Notes: generated by a model not told the origin, from the sequence alone. A stretch of 64,000 nucleotides of DNA from Heterobilharzia americana (GCA_944470555.2 OX104127.1:57382140-57446139), one strand, 5' to 3'. Counted from the stretch's first letter, positions 11,216 to 24,600 are shown. Translations and numbers: made by a program.

Positions 11216-11966
11216 TAATCTGTACATCACCGGATAGACAGACAAAACCAAAGTAGAACCTTGCACACGGGTACATCGGTCCAAGTTACCACACTTCACA
11301 GTAGTATAGGAAGAACATATGGATAAAAAAAAGTGATTACAATGAAAAAGGAGTTGTGCGAAACGATAAACAATCTGGAGATAACGGTTACCAGAAATAT
11401 TCAAGCTTTAGAAGATATCACGGAATTCATAAGCCTGGGTCATTGTGACCGATGATTATTAAGATAGGCTTAAGACTTTGACACTACTCACAGACCGACT
11501 TAAACTAAATCCTTACGGCTTGGACTGATTCAACATAAGTTGCATCGCATTCTGAGTAACTACACTCGTAAATGCCACAAACAAACCTTATCTTATCTCG
11601 AGGAATTTAACTCAAGTAGCACAAGGTTTAGGTCCGCAAATCAATTACTTATGAAATTGTCAAGCGATAAAGTAGCCAAAACCTGAAGATATTCCACCTC
11701 ATATTAACATGACTGTCAATGCATGTGTCGGGTGCCAGTAATTATCGTCTACAGTCAAATCTGTCAATATAATAGCATTTAATGAACAAACCGAGATACA
11801 TATGTTCAAGTATGTTTATTCACTCGTTATTATCTGCTTTCATGAACCAATTTATGCATAAATGGTACCAAGGTCTACCAGTTTGTTAACCGCTATCAAT
11901 AATGATATGATGCATAATGAATGAAATTATGACAAAACGGTATTACACGCATTAGCAATATCTCAC
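11216..11966. other. No element recognised
   Basis: A+T-rich sequence. A stretch near 11700-11770 on the minus strand is weakly exon-like (an open frame after TATTGACAG), but its phase fits no neighbouring candidate exon, so it is not called. Confidence 0.35.
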
Positions 11967-12014
11967 CTTCCCTGATTTAACGATAATGACCTGCGCACCA
12001 ACTTCACTGGTCAT
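11967..12014 (-). CDS. Candidate first coding exon of a host gene
   Basis: An ATG at 12014-12012, with an in-frame TAA 30 nt upstream on the minus strand, opens 16 codons (MTSEVGAQVIIVKSGK). They end exactly at a GTGAGA donor (11966-). The phase at the end is 0. It may be the first exon of the minus-strand gene whose other candidate exons lie at 10.4-10.65 kb, but a linking exon was not found. The call rests on the start codon, open frame and donor only. Confidence 0.35.
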
Positions 12015-12430
12015 CCGTGAATCCACGCTAGCCCAGTGCACTTAGACGCATCATATGCACTAGTTCCAGACAAGATATAAGTGAAAGAACGATATAACTC
12101 AGTTCAACATCGTTTTGTAACGGCAGAATTTAAATGTGAGCAAAAATCCAATGTTCACTATCTTTTTGTGAGCAAGTGTAACCGATTGTTTTCTTTCCAC
12201 TTGCCTCTAGGTTTTGCAGAACGGTTCGAAGTCCTTGGTTAACATTGGGTAACGATGATAAGGAAAACCTCAAGAGACTGGATAAGATCATAGAGCTAGA
12301 GGGGAGAAATGGAGCAAGTAAGGTTGCATGTAGGATTACGGAGATTGAAGTAGTATTGTTATTAGTGGGGGTATGTGAACTAGAGGTTAGCAAATCCTGC
12401 TGTTTCTGTGCAGAATCCACTGCCGTTTAA

Positions 12431-15030
12431 TTAATCCTGAAGCCAAGAGAGCACCTGACCGTTGATACCCAACCTTGATATTTTGTGTATGAGAATGGTG
12501 TTTGAGACTGTATCAGAGGCTCTAGCAAAACCCTGGAAAATCACACGACATAGGGCATTCGAGGTCCCAGTGTGCCATTCAGTTACCACCAGTAGCCAGT
12601 AGGTGTGAGGTATACAACCCACCATTTCGAAAATCATGTTGAGCATGACTGATGGCCCTCTTCGTGCTCAAGTACTCTCTGACATGGCCATTTACCTGGC
12701 TCTTCATTGCACTCAACAAATCTGATAGAAGTGCTACAGGTCGGCAGCATTACAGGTTCTGCCTATCTCTTCCTTCCAAAGCGGGAGAGAGAATAGATCG
12801 TTCCCACTCTTGTAGAAGCATGAGTTTTATTAAGAAGTATTGAAATGGATTACAGAGTGGACCTGATATGAGAACTGCACATTTTTTCAATACAGACGCC
12901 GAATATAATTGCATCCCGTTAATTTTATTGCTCGGAGCATTTGTAGTTTTTCGAAGGCCATAGGGAGGGTTATCCTCATTCCCTTCCACTCTTCTACACT
13001 ATGTAGTGCCTCAGATTGCTCGGACAGTCGGTAGTTTTTGTCAGATAACGTGATGTGTCGAAGGTGTTGCCGAAGGTTTTGGCAGTCTCCAGTTCAGGCA
13101 GTCTTCCTTCTTTCGGAGTCTCCATAACGCAAACACCCTGGCCAGCAGGCTTTCAATTCGCAGTGAATCGATATGAGTTTCTATGGTTCTCCTCAAGCTT
13201 CTGGGCAAGGCTTGTCTGAAACGACCTTCTGTCACCCCTCAGTGGTGTCGCATCGATTCCTTGGAGCCGTTTGCTCTAGGAATGAATGTTTTCTGAAGAC
13301 CCCTCGTTCTCCCCATGCTTAACTCTTGGCTTGCAAGGGACGTTCAGTGAGTAGTTTAAGCTATGAGATCCACAGTTTTGGTGCTGTTGTAACCGCTGGC
13401 CTGTTTTCGAAACAAGCCCTCCCAATGGTATCCCAGTGTTGGTCAATGAGTAAAGTACTATACCCCCAGGGCCACGGTGCCGTTGATGGATTTTGTTTCA
13501 TTGCCATGTAGTTCGCCTTGTTCCAGCAGAGGCAAGGGCGAGATCCCCCTATTGGAGCCGCTTGCTGATTGCTAGATGAAACACTAGCATGCCGTGATCG
13601 CTGCTGAGAGAGAGTTGAACCCGAACGTTTGCTAGTAGAAAGCTAGTTCAGATTCCTTTCCTCCCGGCCGCCAGCGAGTGTCATCATCAACATTTCCGTG
13701 TACCCAAGCCTTTTTGATGGCGTTGAATGAGCTTCGGTCGAACGTCCGGCTTGAAGCTGCCGTGCCAAATGCTGAGAATTGAGGCGCCCAAACTCCTAAG
13801 TGCGATGACCTGGTGATAGCCTATTTTCTTACCTGCGAAAATTACTTGATGCGGTTTTCGACTTCGTTCCATGTTGCTATTGGGGGTTTTCTTGACCCTT
13901 CTAACAGGCACTTCGCGTGTTCAAGTGTAAAGCAGGACCAGACAGAGTCTGGAAGCTCTGGCAGTTGTTTCAGTGGCTCTTTTACTTTTGAGATGGTCAC
14001 TCATAAACGCTTCCACCCAGCCTCCTTCCTTATGTCCTATGTCTTGCCTGAACGAACGTACACCACATATACTAGTCTGGACGTTGCTTATGTCTGGTGA
14101 TAGCCAACTTTCCGTCAGGACTATAATCTTCGGGGCAAGGTAAGAATAGAGAGATTTTAGTTCCGCCGTTTCGTCTTGCCTTACATTAGTGTTAAGACCA
14201 TCGGAAGTGCTTCTTATAGTATGGGGATTGTGTGTGGTGGCGAAGGCTGTGACTGGCCGGCCAGTTATGATGGAACCAGCCCAGTTAGATTTTTCCCATG
14301 GCGTTTCTCGAATTTGTTATGGAGACAATGCTAATTCAGCCGCCGTCTTGTTTATTCGCAGTAATGGTGACCAAAGCGTAAAGAGCGACAGTTACTGGCT
14401 GTTGTCTCAGTGTTCTGGGTCCGCCTTAACAACGGCGAAAGCCCTCGCTGTTGTCCCTAACTACATACTGTGTCTGCAGTGCGCTGGTTGGGAGTTCCGG
14501 GTATTCAGGGCTAATGGCTACCAATCCGGGCCACGCCGCTGCTGCCAGATGAGGGGCATAAGAGTCTGTAGATCATTGCCGCGGCTATTCCATTTAACCC
14601 CATCCTAATGACAACCGCTGCCACCTTTAACATCATGAGTCTACTTTTCCACTAACGTGTCGGTTGTTAGTTCCAGTATACCGTCGATGCCCATGGTTGT
14701 CGATCTCAGAGTTCTGGGTACCTCTGAAGATGGTTTCTTCCCCGACCATGGCAGATCTGGCCTGGCCCTGATGCTAGACAACCAGTTGACGATCAGTGTA
14801 TATGACAGCAGAAGGAATATTTCAGCCCCCCTAGCCAAGCTCGCGGTTACCCTCAACAACGAGGGCTTTCTGAAGGTGAGAAGCTGCCTTTGTAGAGCTT
14901 GCACAGTTACATGCCGATACTGTTTGGTACTAATGTGCAACATACCACTTCCCATAGCTGTTCGCCAAAACGATTGTCTTTCATCAAGAAAGCTGTCACC
15001 ACATACATGAACGTGAAACGCGGTCATAAA
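12431..15030 (-). mobile_element. CR1-like element, 5' and RT N-terminal part (inverted portion)
   Basis: The minus strand from about 13235 to 12431 reads through a CR1/jockey-type RT N-terminal half in shifted frames. Landmarks are LKKCAVLISGPLCNPFQY, LLQEWERSILSP, and DTVSNTILIHKISRLGINGQ with LSWLQD at the end (12431). Upstream, 13.3-15.0 kb is richer in G+C and aligns by eye with 46.9-47.2 kb upstream of another CR1 copy (for example 14740-14870 with 46870-47000), so it is probably the same element's 5' part. The RT palm with the YADD motif is missing. The 3' portion of a CR1 element follows directly on the opposite strand. Confidence 0.7.
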
Positions 15031-15119
15031 CTTCGACGTGGAATCGAAATTCCTGTTTTCGTATGCTGTGGGTGGGGTTTCACAGAAAAGTTGCGGCCCC
15101 CTTATTAGTGCAACTCACT

Positions 15120-16010
15120 TTTCACAATATACGACATGAGTGACCATTTGACCAACCTCAGTGTTTGAGGTTGATGTGGTTGGCATTACGGGCAATGGGC
15201 GTAAGAGAGGATCCCGGAGGACTCGAAGAGGATCTATTGAAGCTGGAGTCTCGGTCAGCTGGGAATAGTTTGAGCTTCAACCCGGACAAATGCAAGGGGA
15301 CGTTTCTTCACATACCGGAATCGATGAATACCAGGTGCATCTCCCAATAAGTGAGCAATCCCTAGGGTATCCAGGGAGAGGTACCTGGGGCTAAGCTTCA
15401 CTGACACGACTGTAAGGGAACTGCGGCAAAGGCGAACGCCGTCATGCACTTTCTAAGGAGGCAACTTAGAGCGCTAACTCCAAAATTGTTCTTCATGGCG
15501 TTTAATAGCGATGACGGACCACACGTGGAGGCATTCAGCGCGATAACCCCTCACCCTACTAAACAGAGGCACGAATAATCTCGCGAGGGTACGCAGAAAG
15601 GCGGCAAGGTTGGTTGCTGTACTAACAGGCAAAACGTACACCTAACGCCTAGGACAACTCGGTTTGTTCACAGTGAGCTATCGAAGAAAATGAGGTGACG
15701 TAATAACTGAATAAAATTTCATCCACCATGTGGACCGCCCAAAACAGACAATCTCACGGGGATGCCACTCTCATGCTCTACCATAGGCCAAAGACGAAAG
15801 CGACAGCAAAATTCCTGTCACGTGGAGCGTGTCTTATGGAACGCTCTGCCGAAGGAAGTAGCCACAGCCACATCAGTCGACTCCTTCAAACGACTTCTGG
15901 ATAAGGAAGCGAGTGAAATCAGCTTACAACAAATATTTGTCATTAGCAGCTGGAGGTGTGCTCATCCATCTTCGTATCCCTAACCCTAGCATCTGCGAGA
16001 AGACGCATAC
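15120..16010 (+). mobile_element. CR1-like element, RT C-terminal part and 3' region
   Basis: The plus strand encodes LEEDLLKLESRSAGNSLSFN (about 15220-15280), then in other frames KANAVMHFLRRQLRALTPK (about 15435-15490), and RVLWNALPKEVATATSVDSF (15830-15890), followed by KRLLDKEA. This is the signature C-terminus of CR1/SR1-type RTs. Stops and frameshifts are many. The element's 5' part is on the minus strand immediately to the left, and about 90 residues around the catalytic centre are absent between the two. Confidence 0.78.
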
Positions 16011-18337
16011 TTCCTCCACATAATTGCCAATAACACTTATTTTTCCATAAGTACTTTTCATTCCTCTTTTTCTCATTCCCCACTGACACTATATGGAGCA
16101 CTTTATTTTCAGCGACACCTACTACTTACTTGGAGGCGCTCACAAAAACAGGAGTTAAAAATACTAATTGACCTTATCAGCAACTGTGTCACTCCCAACC
16201 AACGATATGCCAAAAATGTGTGGCTTCAAATAGATAATCACTGTATAGAAAGCTATACTCAAGAAAAACACCAATTCTTTCGTGACTCTCAAAGCAGTGA
16301 AACCGAAAAAAGAATTAAGCCTCCGGATTTATAAGTGAAAGCATTATTTGTATTGGATATTGGACGCTGGTAGAAATTCGTAGTGTGCGCTACTTTATGA
16401 ATGCAAGTTTGGTACTAACAGCTATATCAATGTAAAAGTATACGAATAAGGTTAGCTATAGTGAGAAATTAGACATCAGTAGGTTCATTTACATCAGAAA
16501 AAATGAAAAATGGTGGCGGACTCAGCCAGTATTTTGTTTCTTTTTACCTTCGTGTTTTCAAGATTTTACAGCATTGAAATATATATCCTGTTATAAGAAA
16601 CTAATTCTAGACAGAGTAATATTCCAAAGTGTGGCTTTCTAAAAGCTGGAATAGCGAATTTTAGTGAAGAGTTATAACTTCGAGCGCAATCCCGTTGTTA
16701 ATACGTTAACAACTTTTGACTAATTCGGGGAACAGTTTGGGTTCTTTAGGGGACATGTTGCTGATCTTTAAAGGGGCGCTAAGGCTTTTTGATAGTGTTT
16801 TACCCGAAAATTTTGGAGTGCACCTTGAGGCAATTGTGATTTGGGAGTGAAGATATTAGAATAGATTGGAGTACGAGTTTGCCCTGTTAATTTTCCTATG
16901 AAGTCAATAAGATCCACTCAAAGTCATAAATGTCTTCAAAACCATCTCATTTTTGGGGAGTGTTGAAGAATATTAGAATCTGTAGCATCCAATCTATGTA
17001 TCGTGAGGAGATTTTCCAGAATTGCATCAGTTAGTTATCATTTTCATTAGTATCTGCATGTTCCCTCATAACATCCTTTTATCCTGTTTGCTATCGTGGT
17101 CTTTTCCAAAATTGTGCATGTTTCCTCAATATATCACTAGTCTGCGCCTGCAGCTGTTGTATATAAATGCGACTAATTTCACTCTATATTCACAAGTATG
17201 CACATTCTGACCAGAGTAACGCGTAGCCCATCATTATCTATGTATACTTGTCACCTTAGGTTGGTCAGTTGCAACTTACTGGCCAAACTAGAAATATAGA
17301 ATGTCACCTTCCTTTAGCAACTGTGAGATCATTTTGAACACACCAACAAGAAAACAGTTTTCTTTCGAACTTTTAATACGTAAATGAAATGAAGTAACAG
17401 TAAATGTTGACTTTTAGACAATGTTCAGGAATTTATCTTGTTTTTCGACTGCTTGGAGTAAAAGTATATACAATAAAAATGTCCACCAATTTAACTCTAT
17501 AGGGGGGTCATATGTCTTTAAATGATCCTTAACAAGTTCTATACATAAGTACACTCAGCACTCACAAAGGATTGTTTATAAGTCTTTCACTAAAAATATA
17601 GCGATATATTTGATATTTGCATCACTATGAAAGTGCATATCTGTACATATACGCATACATGTACATATCCGTGCGTCCAGGGATATCATGTATAATATGA
17701 AAAGTCATATAAAGACGCTTCTTTCTAAAATAAAATAAAATTACAACAAAGTTAATCATTTACTGAAAAAAATGATGTTGAAGAATGTAAAATGTAGTGT
17801 AAATTGACGTTCTATAGCGATAATTAGTCAGGGTATGGTGAAAAGGGAATGAATCAACTGAGCAATTATTGCTTGACTAAACATAATATTATTCACCGGA
17901 AAATTATGACCAGTGTAATAGGATTGTGTACTAAGCTTCAGTGTAGGTAAATGGTAGTTAATATAGATAAATGAACTTAGATTTCTAATGATTTTTCCAA
18001 CTCTTCATACTAGCGTTTACTTAGGTCGTGTCAATTTCCTTGAGTAGTCATATTCACTTCACCTTCTGTTTAGTTTTCTGTTTTTGATGTAATGATAGGG
18101 TGATTTAATTATCGACAATGAAATGCCAACCCCTAAATCCTGTAAACTTTATCTAATATTCCTGTGAAACGTATGTTTAAAAAATCCTGACTTAGTACTC
18201 ATTCCCAGCAGAGTGTACTGGGACAGAATCTCCGGTTTTGAGAAGTCTCTGAGCACATTCCAAACGGATCTCTGGATCATCCATTAGCTTAAGGGTCATT
18301 GTAGTCATGTGTAAGGAAAAATCTTGCACCGTCCGAA
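16011..18337. other. 2.3 kb without a recognised gene or element
   Basis: A+T-rich. The first ~150 bp is probably CR1 3' flank. No exon with matching splice sites and no repeat shared with the rest of the window was found. Confidence 0.4.
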
Positions 18338-20460
18338 CTTATTTACTTCTCCCTTACATTCCTAGTGGAACATAAGGCTTCAATAGCACGTCTCCATTCC
18401 ACTCTCTTCTCTGCAATCTTTCGAACCTGACGCCACGACTGCCCACAGGCTCTCGTTTCTTCTTCACGCGATCTCCTCCATGTCACCCTCGCCTTCAACG
18501 CCCAACTCGTCGTTTTCTCTTCGGATTCCATTCGAGTGCTTGGTGCGTGATATCCCCGAATGGTCTTCTCAGTGCATGTCCAATTCATCTCCATTTCCTT
18601 CCGGATATTTGTTGAGCAATAGGTTGTTGGTTGGTTCGTTGCCAACTAGAGTTCCTTGTTACTTATTCTTATTATTCTGGCCATCTGATCTCCAGTATGG
18701 AGCGAGCGTAGGCGACAGCTGTTGACAAATGTCTGTAGTTTGTTGGAAATGTTTTTCGTGATACGCCGAGTTTCCGAACCATACAAAAGCACTGACTTGG
18801 CTGGATTGGTGTTGAAAATCCGGATATCGTTCACTCTTTATTCTGAGTGCAGTAGATCTCCACACTGATTATTTCAGATTAATAAACGCCTGTCTTTCCT
18901 ATCCTGGTTTTGACATCCTCGTCTGTGCCATCTGTAGTTGAGACGATGCTACCTAGATAGGTGAAAGAGACTACTTCCTTTAGGTTTCTTCCGTTGATGG
19001 TGATTGGAGCTAATTGTTGTTGTTGTTGGTTGGGTATCTTCATCACCTCTGTCTTCTCTACGTTCACTCGAAGTCCCGTTTTCGCTGCCCTACCTTATCT
19101 GTCAACTTGTTGGATTGTGCCTGTAAATCTCCGAGTTTGTGCGACAAGACATTAGACATAAATCACCATCGGCGAAATCCAAATCTTTTAGGGTCTTCTC
19201 ATCGGTCCAGCGTATGCCCTTCTTCACGCTCCTCACAGTTTCTTGCATGATCCAGTTCAGTTCAGTTGACCACAATCAGAAAGATCATGAGTGATAGTAG
19301 GCAGGCTTGTCTTACTCCTGTCTTCACTTCAAAAGCATCACTGAGCTTCCATTGTGAATTACTTGGCGTGTAGCATATTCATATAGCTGTTGAATGAGGC
19401 TGGTAAAGGTTTGTGGTATTCCGTAGTGTTGAAGCAACTACCAAATTACTTCTCGGTCAACGCTGCCAAAGGCCTTTTCAAAGTCAATGAAGCTGAGGTA
19501 GAGAGTTGACTGCCATTCTATACTCCGTTCTATGATGATGCGTAGCGTAGCCTTGCAATTTGGTCCGCACATGATTTGTTCTTCCTGAAGCCAGCCTGTT
19601 CCGGTCGTAGTTTTGAATCCAGCGCCTCCTTCAGTCTCTCCAGGATGATGCGGGAAAATATTTTGCTTGGTGTAGACAGCAGCATGATTCCGCGCCAGTT
19701 CTTGAAAAGACTTAGGTCTCCCTTCTTTGGGAGTTTCACATAGTACCCCTTCTTCCAATCAGTCGTTAGGTACCTTTCCTTCCTTCCTTCCAAACCTTCT
19801 GCAGTAGTGGTTTGATCATGTCCGCTGTTGTGTCCGCATCTGTTCTCAGTGCTTCTTGTGGAATTCCATCTGGTTTTGCTGCTTTACCGAATTTCAGCAG
19901 TTTTATGGCATTAAGGACTTTGCTTTTGTCGGAGGGCTTATGTTTATTGGTAGTTATGTGGCTGCTGGTGTTATTTGTGGATGAGTTGGTGGTTGTGGTG
20001 GTGGTTGATTCAAGAAGTTTTTGAAGTGATCAGCCCATTGTTTCCTTCATTTCTCCTCTTTGGTGACTAGCTTTCCTTCACTATTTTTCACTGGCTTCAT
20101 CTGTGTTGACCTCTTCTCATAACCTGGTTATTTGATAGTGTTATCAGGTCTCTCCTACCAGCCGGCAACCTGTTCTGCTTCATTTGCCAGTGTGTTGTAG
20201 AAGTGTCTTTTGTCTTTGCGCTCATTCTTCTTTACTTCTTTGTCTAGTGTTGTATACGTTGTACTCACTTCTGCTTTTCGTTGTGCATCCTTGCACTGGT
20301 TCATCTTCTGCTTCACCATCTTGCTCTCTTCTATCAGCTTCCATGTGTTCGTCGAGATCCCCTCCTTGTCTTGTTTCTTCTTCCTTCCTAATGCGGTTAT
20401 GCAGGTTTCTTTCCACATCTCTTTCGAAGAGTTCCGGTGTTCTTCCACGCCCGATCTTTC
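18338..20460 (-). mobile_element. RTE-A copy 3 (RT region and upstream linker)
   Basis: The longest contiguous RTE-A copy. On the minus strand from 20448, a charged linker (EEHRNSSKEMWKETCITALG at the start) leads into the RT. The RT carries DWKKGYYVKLPKKGDLSLF (about 19758-19702), RPEQAGFRKNKSCADQI (about 19605-19556), FIDFEKAFGSVDREVIW (19488-19438), NGRNLKEVVSFTYLGSIVST (about 19006-18947), and the C-terminal TWRRSREEETRACGQSW to an AT-rich end near 18338. The catalytic loop is frameshifted. The endonuclease domain is missing, so this is 5'-truncated. The block 19306-19623 is identical to 9976-10293. Confidence 0.87.
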
Positions 20461-20461
20461 A

Positions 20462-20700
20462 GGTATGTTGCTCGATGTCTCCTATTTTGTTCTGATGGAC
20501 AATATCGTCTGGATACTCTAAGTCAGTCAGATGACCTCCACGGTGTACTTTGATCCCTGTGAAGACGAACTTAGCTAGGGTTATGTCCATTAGTACGTCT
20601 GTGGCGGAGTTAAATAATAAATGTGACAGACATCCATACCGGACACTACTTGAATAACTGCTGTCCGTCAAACCACAGCTATCTCAGATAGTGTCACTAA
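20462..20700 (-). mobile_element. RTE-B-like RT fragment (B2)
   Basis: The minus strand encodes SSSVRYGCLSHLLFN and LTDLEYPDDIV, equivalents of the RTE-B SSGVRQGCPLSPFLFN and catalytic LEYADDIV. The first D pair is intact, but A is changed to P. It is only about 70 codons, abutting RTE-A copy 3. Confidence 0.6.
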
Positions 20701-20861
20701 TAATGATTATGACGCTCCACCTCTCTAATTCAGCTTCGTCTGGAGTGAGACGACAGATCACTGTGATGACGATGATCGAATGGTGATGTATCGCAGATTC
20801 ATTTGACAGCCGGGTAGAACTAGTCGCTGATTAGCGTGAAGTTAAGATTTTATCGTCAACT

Positions 20862-20940
20862 GGGTCTCGTGGCTTAATGATTAAAGCACTGGGCTGTAAC
20901 TCAGAGACCACTGGTTTGAATCCTGTCGTGACATAGGTCT
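20862..20940 (+). repeat. tRNA-like SINE head
   Basis: TGGCTTAATGATTAAAGC resembles a pol III A box and GGTTTGAATCC a B box, 34 bp apart. The arms do not fold into a clean cloverleaf (mismatched acceptor and T stems). It is most likely a SINE head, not a tRNA gene. Confidence 0.5.
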
Positions 20941-21284
20941 TCATTTTCAACCATCACACCGCGTCAATAATGCTGGTCTGAAATATTGGGACTATAAACA
21001 TTGTTCAACTACAGTTATACTTTGTCATACATACTGAAAAGAAGGCTCCTGGCTCTGAATATATTTCAGATTATTACATAATCAGACAGGATCCATTCTT
21101 ATTTGGGAACATCTAGATGCTTATGATGTTTTTGTTCATTTTTCTCGAAGGTTGACAGTATTGTGATTAAAAGTCATGTGGTTGTTTATCTACTCAAACT
21201 TATTGCCTTGATGTCTAAATTTTGTGGTGTAAATTATATTCAAGTTATCAGCATTTTTATACAATCTTAGTCATAAAGTTTTCA

Positions 21285-21480
21285 TCGGACGAGTCGGGCT
21301 GTTGCTCAATGGTTCAGGAAGATAACTATTAACCAGTGGGTCATGGGCTCGAACCCGCCCCCACCTACTGAAGTTTGATGAGCCAGGTAGTATCACTAGT
21401 CATCACGTAATAGGTGTAGTTAATTGCTTACTGTACAGATGTGAAAAAGTTGACTGAGTGCGTTTCGTTTCGTACATCCA
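21285..21480 (+). repeat. SINE-like repeat, family 1
   Basis: A tRNA-like head (TGCTCAATGGTTCAGGAAG and a GGCTCGAACCCG B-box-like segment) is followed by AGGTAGTATCACTAG, then TACTGTACAGATGTG and GACTGAGTGCGTTTCG. The same blocks recur in order at 37235-37440, showing a dispersed family. Confidence 0.6.
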
Positions 21481-21628
21481 ATGAATTAGCTGATAACTGA
21501 TACTAGTTTTCCACACTTTTCTTCCTTGTCATGTTAAGCTTATGGAGATAACGATATTCAGTTGATAGCATTATAAAATGATAAATAAAGCTAATAAATA
21601 GTATTTTATAGTTTTGTAAACAATACAA

Positions 21629-24600
21629 ATGAAGTGTAATAAAACAAAACGTACAAAGAAAAAATTACGAAAACTAACGTCTTGGGAAAAGCAACTGAAT
21701 AGGTGGGTTATGCACACATAAGGTAAACGTAATTGCACATAAATTTAGGTTGATTCAATTCGTAGAGGTTGAAGCAGATATTAACGAAGTCCCTGTTTCT
21801 GCTGATGATGAAACAACTGATGTTACAATTATAAAAATGGATCCATCATATGTTTCAAAACGGGGTGGTCTACGTAAGCCATCCGTATCAAGGTGTTTTG
21901 AAGCAGAGTAAGCTTCTTATTAATAATTGACTATTCATTGTTTTATTTAGACTGTGGAAGTAATTTAGTCCTACTGAATAGGTGATATGAAAAATATAAA
22001 GTCTTTAGGATGTTTCTAATGGAAGTTTCTGGGTGTTCCTCGTATAAACAGATGTGAAATGACAAATGAGCACACCATTTTCATTTGTAATACCATTATC
22101 AGAAATATGTAAGATGAATCTGTTGATTATACCATGTGATTAGATGTGTCACCCCTCGAACGTAGACAAACTAACTATCTAAGATTTCACTCCGATTTTC
22201 ACTCAGCTTCAATTTCCAGGCCGGTTTTCAGATCTATGAATCTATGACAAATCTGTCCCTTTACCTCGTAGGAGGCACCCAAACAACGCATCCATATGAA
22301 AACAACCGCTCCTATCAGAACATTTTGTTAACACCCTTTAGAACTGATCATTGTTATCACAGAACCCTTCCAAATGTCAGGTTTCAACACATCCACGTTT
22401 GCTAGGTAGTCGGTTCGTTGGTCGTTATTGCCTCCTCGTGGGCAGATGTGCTTGGGGCGCATCTTACTGAAAATTTCACAACCTCGCATATTGAATGCAC
22501 TTCACCTTCCAGAAGAGGCATTCCCTCTAGAGGTTTGGTAAGTGAACCCATAATACCGACAAATTCACAGCGATGGCTTCCCTTGGGCTACTGAAATACA
22601 GCCAAAACTAGGGCTAAAGACGCAGGGATTCTGGGCCAAATATCGCTCGCGTGCACGGGGTAAACACCCGTCTCTAGAGATTGCTTCAACAACAATGACT
22701 GACAGACCGATAACTGGTACCTTGATGTGATGAAGACGCTGACAAGATGTAGAGTCTTCTGAACACTTTGAGTGGGAATTTGAGAATGTTTGGGATACGG
22801 TTCTCACCACCCAAATGCAAATTTTTGCTCCAGGACTGGTCTTCAGCTGTACCACGGCTAACAATAGAGAGTGAAGTGGTTGAGTGTGTCGACCACTTCA
22901 CTTACCTGGGAAGTAGGATCAGCCCCGGGGTGTCAGTTGCCGATGAAATCTCTACACGGATACAAAAGACTCGATTAGCTTTTGCCAATTTACACCACCT
23001 ATGGCGCTGCCGTGATATCCGATTGTCTATTAAGTGTGGCGTATACTGCACAGCAGTCCTCTCTGTTTTACTGTATGGCTGTGAAACATGGCCATTGAGG
23101 GTGGAAGAAATGAGAAGGCTTCAAGTGTTTGACCACCGTTGCCTTCGTAGTGTAGGCTAGGCCGTATTCGGTGGTGTTACCATGTGAGTAATACAAAAGT
23201 CAGATATAGAGTTTTAGGGTGTAGCGGTAAATCAGTTGACGAGGTTATGAACCTTCATCGACTGAGATAATTGGGACACGTACTATGTATGCCTAGTCAC
23301 CGATTGCCTCGTCACACAATGTTGGTGGAAGTAGGTGCAGGCTGGAAAAAGGCCCGAGGTGGCCAGATTAAAACATGGCACCAATGCATGAAGTCTCTGA
23401 CTGTTGGTTTGAGCCATGTGGGGCAATGCAGACTAGGTGGTTGGGGTTTGTGTGGGGACAAGAGAAACCAGTGGTTGGAGACCCTAGGTGATATGGCTGG
23501 GAACCAATGTCAGTGGCGCAGATGTATCCCCACACACATTATCCTCATCTTAACGACGCTATATCGAATCTCACCAGTTTGTCATTCTTCCTTTCTTTCT
23601 TCTCATGCTTTATATTTCTCTTGACTGCATTCTCTTATCTTCATCCTCCACCTCACTACCTTTCTACTTGATGTAGTGATATGAGGTGTGGTGGCAACTC
23701 AGACAGTTACGCAGTAATGCCTGGTCTTATGTTGATATTGATGATGATGACCTTGATGTGGTAGTCAAGCTTGTATATCACACTGCTTTATCTTTGATAT
23801 CAGGCCTTTTCTATCCACTTGTTTTTTATGTACTTCTGTGAAATGTGTCAACTGAAGACGATGCACTTGTGTGACAGGTTCTTCATTGATTTTGTTAGTC
23901 AGTGACAGTGGTAATGACTACGTAACTAGAAGGCCAGATTGACCCTACCTTTCGGTTGTGATGCTGCAGTGCCCTTTGGAGATCACTGACCATTGACAGA
24001 ACATTTCGAGGTTTGGAGACCAGAGGCACTGGTCTTAAGCCTATGGATCACTTCGACTTCATTTTTCGCTAAGTCAGATTGAAGGTGTGTTGGTTGATAT
24101 TTAGTGGGGCCACAAGAAGGCTCACCGTCATAAGCAACTCGGCTTTACCTGTAATCTTCGGCGCACAAAACATCTCCAGTTTTCACGAGCCAGAAATGCA
24201 AACGCGGCAGCGCTTAATCGCATAGTGTAGAGCTTTTCCACATTGACGCCCTGATACTTAACTATAGAGTGGATCTATGCTACTCAAAGAGTCATAGTCG
24301 ATCCCACCAAAGAACGACAATAGAACTAATCTTAGCACAACTTCCACCTTTTCTGCCTTCCTCGTTTTGTCGTTTTCTGTGTCTTTCGGTAGTATAGGGA
24401 CAATACTTTCAGTGAATAGTCTCATGGTCGTGTATCAAATTTATGTGGGTACCATAACGACTTCTAGTTGTTAAGGAGAAATCCCCAATCGAGTATTATT
24501 CAGTTACTTCGGTTATATATTGTTTACTATGACTCATTCGTACGTACTTTTCAGTACCCTTCAAACGGTGATTATATTACAAGGTGATATTCATCACGGA

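Noticed and set aside
14189..14608. 139-codon plus-strand frame with a hydrophobic start like a signal peptide
   Set aside because: It lies antisense to the CR1 5' region and has no splice or promoter context; likely chance in a G+C-richer stretch.
20862..20940. A functional tRNA gene
   Set aside because: A and B boxes are present but acceptor and T stems do not pair properly; best read as a SINE head.
21355..21400. A hammerhead core in SINE family 1 (TTTGATGAGCC)
   Set aside because: No GAAA partner or stem II/III pairing, and the second copy at 37.3 kb lacks even the GATGAG word.
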